Origin: Nannochloropsis oceanica
Lineage: Eukaryota > Sar > Eustigmatophyceae > Eustigmatales > Monodopsidaceae
Direction: 5' to 3'
NCBI GenBank assembly: GCA_004519485.1
Contig: CP038130.1
Location: forward strand, 992,001 to 1,056,000
DNA length: 64,000 nucleotides
Positions 30,733 through 40,000 of this stretch are shown here, in pieces (within the stretch, counting starts at the first letter, position 1; every line of letters starts with the position of its first letter). Both the position numbers and the translations under genes were made by a program. The notes below the pieces were generated by a model. It worked only from the letters and a program-made list of their open reading frames with translations, did no database searches and was not told where the DNA came from.

Positions 30733-33417
30733 ATGATGGAGCCATCATCATCGCCGGCGACAAGTCCCTCGACTCCTTCAACGCCCCTATTCACCATGGC
30801 CAAGGAGGACTTGCCGGCCCTCTTTTCCCAAATGGAGGACGCCGTTGCCGCCCTGGAGCCCTCACCACCTAACTCTCCCGGTGTGGTACACAATCACCGG
30901 GACCATCATGACAGTGACGACGACATGGAACAGGAAGAAGAGCGTTTGCACGATAGCAGTGAGAAGCTTCGGAGCCTCATGATGATGCGCCGAGGTGCGG
31001 GACAGCGCTACGACGAGTATCAGGCAAAGTCATCGTCATTGGATCCAAATGCAAATGTGCCACGCCAGTTGATTTTTGATGCAGTCGGTGCCACTTCTTC
31101 GTCATTGTGCCCTACATCCGCCCTTGACATCGACGTCTCTTCATCCTCGTCACCCCCCTCCTGTCCTTCCTCCTTGCACGGGTACTCCACACCCCTTCGC
31201 TGCGCTCCGACCACCGATCCATCGTCATCCTTGTCGGCTTCTTATAATGGTACAACTTCTACCTCGTCTTCGACTCCGGCTCAACTGCAATATTGGGACT
31301 GTACTGACCATCAAAGGGAGGGCACGCCAATGTCGCCAACCCGCACAGCGGGCTTTGCGACGCCACTTGCCTTGAAAACGCCTGAACAAGAATCAATAAT
31401 TGCGAGGAATGACGAGAAGGTGGAAAACTTGTGCCTGCGTCGAGTGCCCTCTGCCTTTCCGCTGCCATCCGCAGGCGAGGAGGATTTGGAGGTTCTTGGT
31501 GATGTTGCCGTGGATCGGAGAGCAGGGGGTGACGACAACGAAAACAGCACGGACATCATAAGGATTCAGGCGTCTAGTAGCATTGCCAGCAGTCTTGCTT
31601 CTATTATTAGCTGTCTCCCACCCGCGTCGAGCACCAGAGAACGAAGTGTTTGGGGCGAGGAGGACAAGGACATGCATGAGGTAGGATGTGCCTCTAGGTG
31701 CCTGAGTGAGCTGTCGATCCAGCAGCGATTCTTCGGTCTGAGGGATGTGGCTTCAGGTGAAAAATGCAACGATAAATCGTCTTTCTCTGTCTCCAAGCAT
31801 GTCATGGTTACATCGGCTTGGTGTCGGCACTTGGCCTTCATTGCCCTACGGCCTGACGTTCCATGTGGCGACATAAGCGATCTGGTCACTGAGGTGCTAA
31901 GGGAGCAGGGACTCATAGTCCGAAAGCGCCAAGGTTCCCATATTGTGGGAGGGATGAAAGTGGTAGACAAGGAAGGACAGGAAAAAGGTGGCATCTGTGG
32001 GAATGGAATTCAAGCGGAGTGGAGCTTTGTGGACATTCAGGTGGCATTGGATCGACAAGACAGGGAGCGCGTTTTACTTGTGCGTTTCATTATTTCCACC
32101 GAGACGGAGGAGGGGGGCTATAACACCGATTGTAAGAAGATCATGACACCGTCAATGGGGAGAAGATCGTCGGTAGCAGGTGTGGAAGGAGGGAGTGATG
32201 AACAGGGAACTTTGTTGGAAGCGCTCAAGGCCAAGCTGTTCGGCTCGGGTCTCAATAAAAGAGCACTGCTGCGGGATGTGGATGCTAATGTGAGCAGCAG
32301 TAGCAGCAGCAAATCTAGCAAGAGCATAACGCTCGACCCTCAATACCTTCATCAGCTTGAAGACCTTGCTCGCGAAGATATGCACAGGACTTTGGAAGCG
32401 ACAGCACGAAATCTGGAGGAGTACGTATGCGCCGCTGAAGAGAAATGCGAGCAACTCAGGTTATTGATGGAGCCCATGTATTTGCAGTATAAGCTTGAGA
32501 AAGCCCCGTCAATCGCTAAGGCTTTGCCTTTGTCATTCTACCCGCTAGACTTGCTTGCGGCTGATGGGACTATGGGAGGAGATGAGCAGATCAGCCTGGA
32601 GGAAAAAACACTTGTTGATGATCGGTTGGCATACATCGATGCGTTAAAGGAGACGGCCTGGCGATGTTGCTTGATGCAATGTGACGCTGAAATGACGGCA
32701 CGCATGCAAAGGAAGAATTTGCAGGTCCTGGATCGTATGGCGAAGTGCACTGAATACCAGAGATTGCTAATTGCGAACTTGCGCGATAATGAACGCAGGA
32801 CATCTGTGCCGCTATTTCAAGCTTTTAAGAATCAGATTGGCCATGATGGTGGGATTTATGACGATGAGGATGTGGAGACGCCCTTGTATTATTGTCGCTG
32901 CATAATTGGGAGCCGCCCCGCAACACTGTTCATGACTTACGAGCACTTAGCCTTTGTGAGCAATGTGCCTGGATTTGGGTGGTCGCGTCAGATTCGCTAT
33001 GATGAGATTTCAACGTGTGGATTGGCATCTCTTCGGATTGGTATTACGCTGGCCAAAGCCATTGCAATCCGAGCTCCGACGGCCAGAGTTGCTTCGCCCA
33101 TGCCCGTAAAGAGGCCTGGTGGTGCCAGTGGCAAGGCAGCCCCCCGCAGCAGCTGTAGTAGAAGTATTAGAACTAGTGCTGCCGTTGCATCTAGAAAAGC
33201 CGAGGAGGAGTCGCTCGTCTTCAGCACCATGATCGAACCTGAGCGTTTGCTGGACCTCATTAAGTTGTTAATTACTCTCAATGACGGAAATATCAAGGAC
33301 GCGGCCTCGATGGGCTCAGAACTTCCTTCGGAAGAAGGACGACAGAATATCCAAGAGCAGGCTTCGTCGAATCTAGCGCGTGAGCTGGAGGCAGCCTCGC
33401 CCTTTTTGGTGAATTAG
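30733..33417 (+). CDS. Large protein with C-terminal GRAM/PH-like region
   Basis: Single-exon protein of 894 residues, not recognised overall. The first 330 residues are Ser/Pro-rich and likely disordered. A folded segment around 350-460 (VMVTSAWCRHLAFIALRPD, then EWSFVDIQVALDRQD) is predicted alpha/beta. A helical or coiled region (about 540-700) follows, with YLHQLEDLAREDMHRTLE near its start. Near residues 725-780 the pattern YYCRCIIGSRPATLFMTYEH, then LAFVSNVPGFGWSRQIRYDE, resembles a GRAM domain, a PH-like fold that binds membrane phosphoinositides. It continues around a basic Ser-rich insert to VFSTMIEPERLLDLIKLL. A membrane-contact or signalling role is an inference from that domain. 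Confidence 0.65.
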   Translation: MMEPSSSPATSPSTPSTPLFTMAKEDLPALFSQMEDAVAALEPSPPNSPGVVHNHRDHHDSDDDMEQEEERLHDSSEKLRSLMMMRRGAGQRYDEYQAKSSSLDPNANVPRQLIFDAVGATSSSLCPTSALDIDVSSSSSPPSCPSSLHGYSTPLRCAPTTDPSSSLSASYNGTTSTSSSTPAQLQYWDCTDHQREGTPMSPTRTAGFATPLALKTPEQESIIARNDEKVENLCLRRVPSAFPLPSAGEEDLEVLGDVAVDRRAGGDDNENSTDIIRIQASSSIASSLASIISCLPPASSTRERSVWGEEDKDMHEVGCASRCLSELSIQQRFFGLRDVASGEKCNDKSSFSVSKHVMVTSAWCRHLAFIALRPDVPCGDISDLVTEVLREQGLIVRKRQGSHIVGGMKVVDKEGQEKGGICGNGIQAEWSFVDIQVALDRQDRERVLLVRFIISTETEEGGYNTDCKKIMTPSMGRRSSVAGVEGGSDEQGTLLEALKAKLFGSGLNKRALLRDVDANVSSSSSSKSSKSITLDPQYLHQLEDLAREDMHRTLEATARNLEEYVCAAEEKCEQLRLLMEPMYLQYKLEKAPSIAKALPLSFYPLDLLAADGTMGGDEQISLEEKTLVDDRLAYIDALKETAWRCCLMQCDAEMTARMQRKNLQVLDRMAKCTEYQRLLIANLRDNERRTSVPLFQAFKNQIGHDGGIYDDEDVETPLYYCRCIIGSRPATLFMTYEHLAFVSNVPGFGWSRQIRYDEISTCGLASLRIGITLAKAIAIRAPTARVASPMPVKRPGGASGKAAPRSSCSRSIRTSAAVASRKAEEESLVFSTMIEPERLLDLIKLLITLNDGNIKDAASMGSELPSEEGRQNIQEQASSNLARELEAASPFLVN

Positions 33418-33610
33418 TACAATGACCGAAGAGTATTTGTTAATTGTTGAGCAGAGTAAAGCAATGGAGTAAGATCAATGACGATGAAATGAAATAAGTC
33501 GAATCGCTGATTGCTTGTATTTCTATGGGCATACGTGCCAGCCACGGCCCACCACATTTGTGGGCCTGCGTTTCATCCTCATTTTCCAATACTAGCATTT
33601 CCAATTCTAC

Positions 33611-35014
33611 CTAGACTACTGTCTCCTTCTTCACGGGTGACGGTGCCGGGCGCGTTGGAAAAGGGAATAGCCCGTCTTCATCCTCAATGTGCTCTCCCAC
33701 ATCCAAAAAAGGCGGGAACTCCGGCGTGCCTCCCTCAGCCTGCCGCCGAAGCGTAAATAGATCATGACCAAACTCCTGTTTGTCCGAATGGTGATCAATG
33801 ACCACAAAAGCCTGCTGCGCCCACAAGAAGGAGTAACGCGTTTGAAACACTTCCTTTCGCGACGGGTCCGCCATAGTCGTGGCACGGAAGTGAAACTCCC
33901 GCTCATCGATGATGCGCTTCAACTCGGCCTCATATCCATCGTCCAGGCGCTGCTTGCTCGTGTGTGCGTAGGCTACCGAACCATCTTGCGACCTCTCTTC
34001 AACATAGTTGTACTCAACGCTTACATTCCTCCCATCCGGCAAAGCCTTCCCTACATTGACCAAATACACCTTGCGGACTTGCGTCTTCTCGTACGGCACT
34101 GTGAAGCATGCTGGGTCATGTGGCCGGCGCAGGTACCAACGATCTGCGCCACGGGGCAATTGCGGCAAGCCTACAAGCCGAGCAGCTTGGTTCTGCACTC
34201 GCGCCAACTTCCCTTCAAAGTCCGTAGAGTTGTCAATCACAAAATGCTTCGGATGCCCATTCCACACGCCTTGCGTCTTCAAATCCACTTCGCGCGCAAA
34301 TTCGGGCGACTCCGTTCGAGTCTCATTGTTCATAAGCGAATAATAAAGCTCCGCACCCGTCGCAGCCGTAACCAAATGAAATACCGCATCATACCTCCCC
34401 TCCCGAATCGACAAAAGTTCAAGCCCTTTTCTCTTCAACAAGGTCTCCCACATGTCCTTAGTCACATACGCTGCCCCGTCCAATGTGCCGCGATCACACA
34501 GTATTACTGCCGGCTTGTTCAAGGACCGCGCAATCTTCTCTACCCCATTCTCCAAATGCATCTGGAACTCCAACACGGTGTCTTGAAACCAATACTGAGT
34601 TTCTTCCGAGGCCAGGACATCTGACAAGGCAACGCCATTCGACCAAAGCATAGTAGCAGCCTCTGGGACTGTAAAGACACGAAAGCCGTGGGTGCGAAAG
34701 AATTCCGACAAGCGCGCGAGTGCCGTAGTTTTCCCTCCGCAGGGCCCGCCCGTGAGAACAATTTTGATTAGCCGAGGATGACCGTCGCTGCCTTGGTGCT
34801 GTAGCTCTTGCTCCTGCTCTGAGGACTGGTGCTGGCCATGATTGATATTGACCGTTGCGGCAGCGGGCGGGTCTTGTTGTTGATGGCGGTGGTCCTGAAG
34901 GTGGAGGTGGCTGTGCATGGCAGAAGGCCCAGGATGGGTGACATTTGACGTCACTGCTGCCACTTGCTCTATTGGTGGAGATGGAGGACCTGCCATGCGT
35001 GTGCCCTCCGACAC
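33611..35014 (-). CDS. Ttd14-like P-loop NTPase with CYTH-like domain
   Basis: Single-exon protein of 467 residues. After a His/Gln-rich leader, residues about 80-280 form an AAA_28/NadR-type P-loop domain: Walker A GGPCGGKTT (about 89-97), then VFTVPEAATMLWSNG, then AVILCDRGTLDGAAY as Walker B and catalytic segment. Residues about 290-440 fit a CYTH/triphosphate-tunnel-like beta domain (RKVYLVNVGK, then VSVEYNYVEER, then FHFRATTMADPSRKEVFQTRY). This two-domain layout is that of Drosophila TRPL-translocation-defect protein 14, which binds GTP and phosphatidic acid. In algae the role is unknown. The Met at 35014 is the first available; a second Met six codons on is also possible. Confidence 0.8.
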   Translation of the reverse strand: MSEGTRMAGPPSPPIEQVAAVTSNVTHPGPSAMHSHLHLQDHRHQQQDPPAAATVNINHGQHQSSEQEQELQHQGSDGHPRLIKIVLTGGPCGGKTTALARLSEFFRTHGFRVFTVPEAATMLWSNGVALSDVLASEETQYWFQDTVLEFQMHLENGVEKIARSLNKPAVILCDRGTLDGAAYVTKDMWETLLKRKGLELLSIREGRYDAVFHLVTAATGAELYYSLMNNETRTESPEFAREVDLKTQGVWNGHPKHFVIDNSTDFEGKLARVQNQAARLVGLPQLPRGADRWYLRRPHDPACFTVPYEKTQVRKVYLVNVGKALPDGRNVSVEYNYVEERSQDGSVAYAHTSKQRLDDGYEAELKRIIDEREFHFRATTMADPSRKEVFQTRYSFLWAQQAFVVIDHHSDKQEFGHDLFTLRRQAEGGTPEFPPFLDVGEHIEDEDGLFPFPTRPAPSPVKKETVV

Positions 35015-35545
35015 TCCGGCAAGCTGTCTGCTCGGGGGATGGGGGCTGGAGTTGGAAAAGGAATTATATGTTAGTTTCCATTCTTCACTTTACTTTTCAA
35101 CTTTTTTCTTAAACATTCACTAAAAAACACATGGCTCTTTACAATTATCTTTTCAGCTACTCTGTATCTGTCTTCTAGATATTTTCGTTTTTCTACCATC
35201 GTCATTCCGTTTGCCTTGTCAACATCTTTCGACCTCTGTGCATATGGCTCGCAGAAACTGAGAGAGGTCGAGAACGGAAGTGCATCCGCCCGCAAAATGC
35301 GCAATCGGCCTTGGCGTGCATCGCTTCCCAGCCTGGGAAACAAGAGTTGATCATCCGCTTTTTTTCTACACGTATGTGTCCTATCGGTAACTGCACAGGT
35401 GCTCTTGCAGCAGCAGCTGCTGCTGCTACTCCTGCTACTGCTGCTACTGCTGCTACTCTCGATCTTCTGGACCCATTAACGCCCGAGACCTCGTAGCCTT
35501 CCTGTACTTCTCCTATTCACGCCCCTCATTCACTACAATATCATC
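35015..35545. other. Intergenic spacer
   Basis: Between the Ttd14-like gene start and the 3' end of the fatty acid hydroxylase gene (both -). A GCT/GCA-rich stretch (about 35402-35458) is present. A 90-codon frame at 35071-35343 (-) has no supporting features. Confidence 0.4.
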
Positions 35546-36116
35546 CTATTGCCCCTTTTCCCCTCTCCTCTCTTCCTTCTCGTTTCCTTCTCCAAGTCCT
35601 CGTCCTCGTCCTCGTCCTCGTCGTGAGCCTGCCACATACTCCTTCCCCCTGAACTCGCCATGGTACGTATCATGCAGCAGGTCCATGAATGGGAAAGGAA
35701 AACCATAGTTGGCATGTGTGCGCGAGTGATGTACGTCGTGGAAGCGGGAGTTGTAAAGCTGTGATATATGCGTATATGTTTGTGTGTGGTTGTGTGCGGA
35801 GATGAAGCGCTATTGCTTTTGCTGCTGCTCCTCCTCCTCCTCCTCCTCCTCCTCCTCCTCCTCCTCCTCCTCCTCCTCCTCCTCCTCCTCCTCCTTCTTC
35901 TCCTCCTCCTCCCGCCGGCTTCCTTTTTTTGCGCTTGAATTTTCCAGACATTGGCCTGCTCCGCCCGCTGCTCACAAAAGCATGTGTGGAGGTCCGCGTT
36001 CGTCGCCAGATAGCCAAGAAAGATTACCAGAAAGGCTCCGATGGCGTGAGGGGAAAGCCACAGCGGCATTGCATACGAGAGGCCTCGGCGATGAGCTCTT
36101 TGCGACTGTGGGTGCC
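35546..36116 (-). CDS. Fatty acid hydroxylase / sterol desaturase family protein, C-terminal part (5' end unresolved)
   Basis: The exon 35758-35546 encodes a clear C-terminal histidine box of the di-iron fatty acid hydroxylase superfamily: FHDVHHSRTHANYGFPFPFMD followed (split here after 20 residues) by LLHDTYHGEF. It ends in an RG-rich tail. A good acceptor (ATATCACAG) precedes it. A likely upstream exon, 36116-35975, encodes a membrane-type segment (SYAMPLWLSPHAIGAFLVIF) and ends at a GTGAGC donor, but its phase does not match the next exon. I could not find exons carrying the first two histidine boxes. The gene is therefore either mis-resolved here, uses a non-obvious intron, or is a decayed or truncated copy. 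The intron between contains a long CTC/GAG microsatellite. Confidence 0.5.
35827..35896 (+). repeat. (CTC)n microsatellite in an intron
   Basis: More than twenty near-perfect CTC units lie between the two proposed exons of the fatty acid hydroxylase gene. Confidence 0.9.
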
Positions 36117-36532
36117 CTGTGACATCTGCAGCCGCCCCTGATCTGTTAGGGGTGGAGTGGGTGATGGAATCCTATTTGAGCTGGTTTTGCTGGTTCTAAC
36201 CCTAACCCTTCTGCATGGTAACCTCGTTGTGGTGGTGGGAAGCCAGGCGCGAGAACTCAAGCAACCTCCCCTCTCGCTCGCCTTTCAGATTTCTTGTTTC
36301 TCACCGTCATGTCATGCATTGCTTCACTTCACCAAGCCCATCCATCCACGTCTCACGCCGGCCTCTACAATAAAAGGATACGAACCAGGGGGGTGGGGCG
36401 GACGCATGGGCGGCAGACCGGTTGCGCCCTACCTGATCTCCACTAATCCGCCTCTGCCATCGCCCATCACCAGACACCCACCAACGCACACACCCTCTAC
36501 AATATACATCCTACACTTGACAGGCACCCATC

Positions 36533-36892
36533 ATGAAGCTTCGGACGTCCCTGCGTCGGCTCTGTACATCCTGCTACATGGTGCGGCGGCAAGGCCGGCT
36601 CTTCGTCTACTGCAAGGCGAATCCAAGGCACAAGCAAAGGCAAGGGCGTGGGGCGCGTCGCAAGCTGCATACGGACGCGGAGGGCGCATTAGAGGGCAAG
36701 GCAGAGGCATGCGGATGCGGTGACCACCACCATCACCATGGCGATTTCCTTTCATCTCGGGAAGGGCTAGGCCATCCGTTGTGGTTGCAGCATCAGGCAG
36801 GCCCCATCTCCTCTTTTTCAGACCTGGTCGCCACGGTGTCACCCTCTATACACGCGTTTGTGAACAGACTACGGGGGCTATTTTCAAAATAG
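36533..36892 (+). CDS. bL36: Ribosomal protein bL36 (organellar) with C-terminal extension
   Basis: The first 38 residues are a complete bL36: [15 protein letters not shown], then [21 protein letters not shown] (split here), with the C-x2-C...C...H zinc ligands intact. bL36 sits near the peptidyl-transferase region of bacterial-type large subunits, so this nuclear copy most likely serves the mitochondrion (inference). The protein is 119 residues, about three times the bacterial length. The extension is basic, then has a [12 protein letters not shown] cluster and ends in a helical tail. No cleavable presequence precedes the domain. The ATG at 36533 matches the bL36 start exactly. Single exon. 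Confidence 0.88.
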   Translation: MKLRTSLRRLCTSCYMVRRQGRLFVYCKANPRHKQRQGRGARRKLHTDAEGALEGKAEACGCGDHHHHHGDFLSSREGLGHPLWLQHQAGPISSFSDLVATVSPSIHAFVNRLRGLFSK

Positions 36893-37088
36893 TTTAAACG
36901 TATGCACAAAGAAATTAATCTAGATAGGAGCAACGCTTCGATATTGTATGGGCGACCGAAATTTGTTACTTGTTGTTTTTGGTGATTTATCAAAACTATT
37001 TTCTGTCTATCTTCAAGAGCTAGCCTCCTTATCAAATTTGGACCATTTGACCTACCCGCTAAGCCTTCTCCTGATTCTTCACGTTCAC

Positions 37089-40000
37089 CTATCTATCCAT
37101 CATCATCCATTCATTCCTTACCTTCACCGCCATCTGCCTCACCACCCGCTTCCGATCATCCAATGGGGCAAGCAGCCCCCTACTAACCGTCGCCCTGTAG
37201 GGATGCAATTTGGCATAAGGCAACCGAGCTATCTCCATCAAACTCCCCAGCGCCAACACACGCAGCTTCGCCTTGGGCAAAAAGTGGGGGTCAGAAGGGG
37301 TGCAAAGTTGATAAAGCAAAGGAATTGCAGTGGCAAGATGCGGCACTACTGCCTCGAGAGAGTTCTTGACCAGCGCAACAAATGTCTCAGTCGCCCGCGC
37401 CCTGAGAACAACTACGATTTCCTTCTCTTCCACCTCCTCCTCCTCTGAACCATTGCTGCTGTCGTTGTTGCCGCTTTTGCTCGACACAGACGACATTCCC
37501 TGCAGGACCACGAGCATGATAGGCTCGAGCTCGGCCTGGATAACGGCTTGGGGCAACGAACCCACCAGGGTACACACCGCCAGCAAAGCCGCTGCTTTTG
37601 CCTGTGATCGGGCACGGTGTTTATCCACAGCTTCCCGTAGACGTGGAAAAGCCAGGTAGTAGAGCCGTTGCCGCCAGAGGGGGTTGACTCGAGAGGTGCC
37701 CGGACGCGGGGCGAGCAGGCGCTCGATGAGTGAGGATGAGGAGGAAGAAGGGAGGGAGGAGGATGACGAGGGCACTGCATCCCGGAGGATGAGACCAAAT
37801 CCTTCTGCAGCTTGTCGAGCTAAGGCTAGACGGGCAGAAGATGGCTCTATTTCCGCTGATTCAACTTCTCTTTCTCCTGTTCCTGTTCCTCCGGGACACC
37901 CTGCCACGTAGATGAGCGACGAGACCGCCTCTTCCATTGACTTCTTTGGGGCGCACCGAAGGGCCAGCGCTTTGGCCAACCAGATCAAGGATGCAACGTC
38001 CTTTCTCGCTGTTGCCAAAATACTATCACTGCTGCTGCTGCTGCTGTTGCTGCAGCTGCTACTGTTGCTGCAACTGGTCGCAGTGGCGAGCCGTTGCTTA
38101 AAGCCTGAGAGGAGGGTGGCGACTGCCTCTGCGACTACTTCTTCCTTCGCTGTTTTATTCACGACGAGAGCTACTCCCCAACAGGCCGGGTCGGGAAAGC
38201 ACGAAGAAGAAGAAAGTGGAGCGCTGGTAGAATAGCTGCCAGTGGGGCTGCTCCTGCTGTCTGCTTCTTGTGCTTCTGACAAGGTTAGGCGGATGAGGGC
38301 AGGAAGAAGGGCGTCTTGAATCCCTGAAGATGCGAAGATGGGGGATGAAATGTAAAGAGAACCGAGAACGGTCAGAAGAAGAGAGAGGGCTTGTGCTTGT
38401 GAGGGGTAGGTAGAGGGAAGGAGGGGTTGGAGGCCAGTGATGCTGGGGCCTGGAGCCGGGGGAGGGGAGGGGTCGAGGACGTCAAAGATTGAGGACGAGG
38501 ACAAGAAGGAGGATGAGGAGGGGAAAAAAAAACGGAGAAGGCGAAACGCGAAAAGGTCTTGAAGGGTGGGGGGAAGAGCTTCGGTGACTGCGCCAAATAT
38601 GCGGAGAGTTGCTTCTAGAGCAGCGTCGTCCAGAATGCGTCCTTGGGCTGCGGAGGAGAGAAGGGCTGTTAGTAAGGACCAGAGGCAAGGGGAGGAGGAA
38701 GAGGAGGAAGGAGAGGAAGCCGCAGTGGCAGATGGTTCCTTCCCCACATCCACGGCTGTACCTGTTGCTGCGGAGGAAGGCGAAATAAATGAAGCAGGCA
38801 GGGTCGATGGTGGTAACGCTAAAAGAGCAGGCAAGGCTGCAGGGTTCGCCTCACTGGTCGATACAAAAATGGAAGCCAAAGAGGACAAAATCTGCGTCAC
38901 CCCTTCCCCCCCCTTCAACGCACTCGAGATAACTTGCCCTCCCTTCGTCCATCCCTCGCCTTCCACCCCCACCGGTGCTCCTCCTGTAGGAGGAGAGACC
39001 AAGACACGATTGAGCAAGGAGGGAACGACGGCTTGGAAGACTTCGGCCTGACCTGCCAAAGTCGCCAACGCACCCAAACATCGTTCCAGTTCTAGCCCAT
39101 TGCTGCTGCTGCTGTTACCACTGCTTGCACTGGCTCTTACACCGTTTGCAACTGCAGCGATGCTACATTTCGTCGTCGTCGTCGTCGTCGTCGTCGTATC
39201 CGTTCCTCCTTTTCTCTCCCCTGCAGCACCGGCAGCAGCCGCCTCATCCATCCACGTCAACAACTCCGGCAACGTATGGGTCAAGACAGCTATCGTGTAC
39301 ATCTTTCGTCGCGAGCTGAGTGCCATCAACCCCTGTAGTAATGACTGGGCCAGGTCGGGGTCATAAGCAGGGCCCACGGAGCGTTCCTCAGCTTGCAATC
39401 GTGCCGTGAACAAAGGGACGAGGGAGGACATTTGCGAAGAAGAAAGGAGGTCCGAAGGAGAGCGCGTGGCAAGAGACGCGAGCCCTTTGACCGCTAGTAA
39501 GGCAGGGCCTGAAGCAGGGGAACTGAGGCATTCAAGGAGGGTTGCATAGAGTTGCGGCACATAGGGGGAGATAGGAGGGCCTTCGGCTGTTGCGCTGAAG
39601 TCAAGGGAAGGGTCCACGGACTCCACCAAATCGACGAGAAGGAGGAGAGCGGCTTGATGCTTCTCGCCTTCCTCTTCTTCAAGGACTCGTCCGGGTTTGG
39701 ATTTCTTGCCAGCCATGACGAGCTGGAGGGTGATAGGGATGGTGGCTTTCAATACAGCGGAGTAAGCACGGGCGGAGGCGCGAGCTATAGAGGTAAGAAG
39801 GCGAGCACTGGCACGACCTTTGAGGGAGTCTGGGTTGGCTTTGACCTCCGATACGGCTTTCTGGACGATCTCGAGTAGAAAAGCTTGCCAATCGGCTTCG
39901 GCGAGGGCGCGCTCGTCTGGTCGACTGAGGTCCGCACCTTCCCTTGTCTCCTGTGTTTCTTTGTTGCTGTCAATGCAGCTTTCTGCTGCTACATCTGCTT

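Noticed and set aside
36193-36212. Telomere-like CTAACCCTAACCCTT
   Set aside because: Only about two units inside a gene-dense region; no array, so probably chance or a minor interstitial remnant.
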